14,161 nt of DNA from Verrucomicrobiota bacterium (lineage in GTDB: Bacteria > Verrucomicrobiota > Verrucomicrobiia > Opitutales > Opitutaceae): assembly GCA_030916665.1 (NCBI GenBank), contig JAUPWC010000258.1, positions 1 through 14,161 on the forward strand, in the 5' to 3' direction. The notes under the pieces were generated by a model. That model did no database searches. It was not told the DNA's origin and saw only the letters and a list, made by a program, of their open reading frames with translations. Positions 13,339 through 14,161 of this stretch are shown here, in pieces. The position numbers and the translations under genes were made by a program. Within the stretch, counting starts at the first letter, position 1, and every line of letters starts with the position of its first letter.

Positions 13339-14161
13339 TCATCGACCTGGTCAAGTTCGCCGCCGCCGAGGAGCCGCACTGGCGTCGCCTGGAGGAAATC
13401 CTGGCTGCGCGGCAGCGCGACCCGTGGGGCACGCTGCCGCTGGAGCAGGCGCGCGAACTGGACTACCTTTACCGCCGCACCGCGGCGGACCTCGCCCGGG
13501 TGTCGGCCAGCGCGGCCGAGCCGGAACTGCGCCGGCGTTTGGAGCGGCTCGTGGCCCGCGCCTACGCGGAAATTCACGGCACGCGCGGGGCCGGGACCGT
13601 GCGCTTCCATCCCTGGCGCTGGTTCTCGACGGTGTTGCCGCAGGCCTTCCGCCGGCAATGGCGGGCGGCGGCCGTGGCGGTGCTGGTGACGCTAATCGGC
13701 GTGATTTTCGGAGGCATTGCCATCGCGGTGGACCCCGAGGCGAAGCACGCGATCATGCCGTTTCCGCATCTGCTCGGCAACCCGAGCGACCGGGTGGCGG
13801 ACGAGGAGTCGGCGATGGCGGACCGCCTCGACGGGCACAAGGCGGGTTTTGCCGGACAGCTGATGACGCACAACACGAAGGTCACGCTGTTCGCGCTCGC
13901 GCTGGGCATGACCTGGGGCGTGGGCACGATCATCCTGCTCTTCTACAACGGCGTGATTCTCGGCGCCGTGGCCGTGGACTACATGCTCGCGGGCGAAACG
14001 ACCTTCCTGTTCGGCTGGTTGCTGCCGCACGGCATCATCGAGATTCCTGCGATCCTCGTGGGCGCGCAGGCCGGCCTGCTGCTGGCGCGCGCGGTGCTCG
14101 GCCGGGCGGACGGCCGCGCGTTGGGCGCGCGGCTGCGGGCGGTCGTCGATGACGTCGCGAC
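13335..14161 (+). CDS. SpoIIM-family (DUF95) membrane protein, 3' end beyond the window
   Basis: The reading frame is open from a GTG at 13335 to the window end, giving 275 residues without a stop. An N-terminal soluble helical part (1-108) carries ELDYLYRRTAADLA, seen in many SpoIIM-like proteins. Membrane helices follow near 110-132, 182-203, 205-219 and 225-252. The conserved stretch FGWLLPHGIIEIPAILVGAQ (226-245) is the strongest family mark. In spore-formers SpoIIM belongs to the DMP complex (SpoIID, SpoIIM, SpoIIP), which remodels peptidoglycan during engulfment. Here there is no sporulation context, so it is better regarded as a membrane partner of the MoxR/DUF58 set. The gene overlaps the DUF58 stop by 4 bases (GTGA). 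How far it continues past 14161 cannot be seen. Confidence 0.95.
   Translation, partial: MIIDLVKFAAAEEPHWRRLEEILAARQRDPWGTLPLEQARELDYLYRRTAADLARVSASAAEPELRRRLERLVARAYAEIHGTRGAGTVRFHPWRWFSTVLPQAFRRQWRAAAVAVLVTLIGVIFGGIAIAVDPEAKHAIMPFPHLLGNPSDRVADEESAMADRLDGHKAGFAGQLMTHNTKVTLFALALGMTWGVGTIILLFYNGVILGAVAVDYMLAGETTFLFGWLLPHGIIEIPAILVGAQAGLLLARAVLGRADGRALGARLRAVVDDVA

Noticed and set aside
13424..14152. 242-codon plus-strand open frame overlapping the SpoIIM-family gene
   Set aside because: It reads the +1 alternative frame as Gly/Arg/Ala-rich sequence. The SpoIIM frame beginning at 13335 has conserved membrane segments and family motifs.
5937..14161. Anti-phage defence or mobile island
   Set aside because: MoxR and VWA pairs occur in some defence systems. 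Here the partners are envelope-type membrane proteins, base composition looks uniform with the surroundings, and there is no nuclease, integrase, transposase or attachment site.

Overview
This high-GC window reads as ordinary, densely coded chromosome from a Verrucomicrobiota bacterium, most likely the Opitutaceae (Opitutus/Lacunisphaera-like). That placement is an inference. It rests on the GC-rich codon use, the weak or absent Shine-Dalgarno sequences at most starts, the GYF_2-RDD and sigma/VWA architectures, and the dispersed TCATTCTGAGC / GAAGAATCC repeats. No RNA gene, CRISPR array, insertion sequence or phage gene was found. No gene-free stretch exceeds 100 bases.

Left part (1-3174, minus strand). 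Three genes read leftwards: an oligopeptide-binding lipoprotein (OppA type), a small secreted protein of unknown function, and an OGG1-like 8-oxoguanine DNA glycosylase. Short repeats invade this side. A 95-bp inverted-repeat element fills the gap before the glycosylase and supplies its start codon. A solo 29-bp copy of the same repeat ends 3 bases upstream of the small secreted protein. A different 14-bp tandem repeat sits in frame inside the glycosylase gene.

Centre (3261-5846, plus strand). After an 86-bp divergent intergenic region comes one large protein. It joins a degenerate ECF sigma factor, an anti-sigma-like segment, one membrane helix, a long low-complexity linker and a YfbK-type von Willebrand A domain. 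In many relatives the sigma factor and the VWA protein are separate genes, so this looks like a sigma/anti-sigma fusion tethered to the membrane.

Right part (5937 to the window end, plus strand). Nine genes are packed with 4-base overlaps or gaps of 2-7 bases, so they almost certainly form one operon: GYF_2-RDD membrane protein, zinc-ribbon/B-box membrane protein, a two-helix protein with a proline-rich tail, a small B-box membrane protein, a multi-pass DUF4129 protein, a DUF4350 protein, a MoxR AAA+ ATPase, a DUF58 protein, and a SpoIIM-family protein cut by the window end. MoxR, DUF58, DUF4350, DUF4129, SpoIIM and RDD form a recurrent set, also seen around moxR2 in actinobacteria, whose biochemical role is largely unresolved. 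A MoxR ATPase acting with VWA-like partners on a membrane complex, perhaps in envelope assembly or stress, is the usual hypothesis. The zinc-finger proteins, the proline-tailed protein and the adjacent sigma-VWA fusion are the less familiar parts here and the best candidates for an undescribed variant.
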